A stretch of DNA of 64,000 nucleotides from Pseudoduganella lurida (GTDB lineage Bacteria; Pseudomonadota; Gammaproteobacteria; Burkholderiales; Burkholderiaceae_D): NCBI RefSeq assembly GCF_007830455.1, contig NZ_VLLB01000002.1, forward strand, positions 496,001 through 560,000, read 5' to 3'. Below are positions 63,299 to 64,000 of the stretch, one piece after another. The stretch's first letter is position 1; every line of letters begins with the position of its first letter. Both the position numbers and the translations under genes were made by a program. Under the pieces are notes generated by a model that was given only the letters and a program-made list of their open reading frames with translations, did no database searches and was not told the origin of the DNA.

Positions 63299-64000
63299 TC
63301 ACGGCGCGAAGCCTAGCGTGTGCTCGGTCGGGCCGGGCAGCAGCGGCGTGGGCCGGCCCTGCACCCAGTCCGCATGCCCGGCCAGGAAGTATGGCGACAG
63401 CGGATGGCCGCTCTGCCCGCCCGGCATATTGAAGAGTCCCCGCTCTTCCTTGCCGGGCGAGACGGTGAAGCGTTCCGACTGCCCGAAGGCGCTGCCGGCC
63501 ACGCGCGGCATGTGCGAATCGCCCGGCAGCGGGTCGGCGGGCACGCTCAGCCAGCGGCGCAGCGCCGGCACGGCACCGGCGATCGGATGGGCGATGGCCG
63601 CCGTGTTGTAGGCACCCCAGGTGGCGTCCTGCAAGGGCCGGCCGTCGGCCGCCAGGTCGGCGATGGTGCGGTCGATGGCGGCCAGCTGCAGCGCTTCCCA
63701 GCTGGCGTACTGGCGCGGCAGCCAGCCGGGCGGGCGCTCGTCCAGCAGCCGCGCGACCACTTCCGGCCAGCGCTTGTCGGCCAGTGCCACGCCGGCCTGG
63801 CCCTGCGCTGCCAGCTGCGCATTGGCGCCACTGTAGAGCAGCTCGTACAGCGACCACATGAAGCCGCGCGCGAGGCGGTAGCCGGCCGAGTCCACGCTGG
63901 CCCGGCCCGTCCAGTTCGTGCGCAGCAGCCGGGCTGCCTTGTCGCGCTGCGGATCGGCGCGGCGCGCGGCATCGTCCAGGACCGACAAGGCCCGCTCCCG
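63299..64000 (-). CDS. Penicillin acylase family protein, C-terminal part
   Basis: The visible 233 residues run from the window edge to the stop codon at 63299. They match the end of the beta subunit of penicillin acylase-type Ntn hydrolases: YASWEALQLAAIDRTIADLA, GDSHMPRVAGSAFGQSERFTVSPG, MPGGQSGHPLSPYF. These periplasmic enzymes cut amide bonds of beta-lactams or acyl-homoserine lactones. The catalytic serine and signal peptide lie outside the window, so substrate and integrity cannot be judged. Confidence 0.85.
   Translation of the reverse strand, partial: RERALSVLDDAARRADPQRDKAARLLRTNWTGRASVDSAGYRLARGFMWSLYELLYSGANAQLAAQGQAGVALADKRWPEVVARLLDERPPGWLPRQYASWEALQLAAIDRTIADLAADGRPLQDATWGAYNTAAIAHPIAGAVPALRRWLSVPADPLPGDSHMPRVAGSAFGQSERFTVSPGKEERGLFNMPGGQSGHPLSPYFLAGHADWVQGRPTPLLPGPTEHTLGFAP

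Overview
The window is high-GC DNA with dense, tightly packed genes. Protein families, codon use and gene neighbourhoods (PEP-CTERM protein, phasin, many hybrid kinases, ssu operon in the order E-A-D-C-B) suggest a betaproteobacterium of the family Oxalobacteraceae, in the Massilia/Duganella/Pseudoduganella group. This is inference from gene content; no rRNA or other taxonomic marker is present. I see no IS element, prophage, integrase or CRISPR array, so the window looks like ordinary chromosome.

Layout. 0-12 kb: a truncated secreted SCPU-like protein, then a 1626-residue hybrid kinase with a long HAMP array and a degenerate CheR-like partner, a gene-free stretch that may encode a minus-strand small RNA, a Cache-type chemoreceptor, a YceI-like lipoprotein, an HD hydrolase, and a single-domain response regulator flanked by two copies of a DnaA-box-rich repeat. 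12-16 kb: small proteins, a DoxX/amidohydrolase pair and a periplasmic YceI protein behind a perfect inverted repeat. 16-25 kb: a sulfur-acquisition island made of ssuEADCB, a divergent DszC/SfnB-like flavin enzyme, a second sulfonate binding protein and permease without an ATPase, and a serine acetyltransferase. 25-35 kb: an MFS exporter, thioredoxin 2, a phasin, an FlxA-like protein behind a sigma-28-type promoter, a yedK-uvrA2 pair and an alpha/beta hydrolase. 35-47 kb: a PhyH oxygenase divergent from a LOV histidine kinase, a degenerate receiver, a phosphoribosyltransferase, a manganese catalase/ZIP transporter pair, a stand-alone CheB, and a 1379-residue CheB-CheR-PAS-kinase-receiver fusion. 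47-64 kb: an AraC regulator with DUF3224, a MarR regulator, a class I amidotransferase, YbdK with an antiporter, S-formylglutathione hydrolase, a DJ-1/PfpI protein, CheV, two identical tRNA-Gly genes, a PEP-CTERM protein, a CPA1 antiporter, a LytS/LytTR pair, an acyltransferase, a GAF-GGDEF cyclase and the C-terminal part of a penicillin acylase cut by the window edge.

Themes. Signal transduction is very dense: four kinases, several receivers, a chemoreceptor, CheV, two CheB modules, two CheR modules and a diguanylate cyclase. The most unusual parts are the HAMP array, which repeats at exactly 276 bp and resembles the fungal group III (Nik1-type) arrays; the candidate small RNA; the paired DnaA-box repeats; a dispersed family of palindromic intergenic repeats; and two minisatellites with the same 14-bp period in convergent intergenic gaps.
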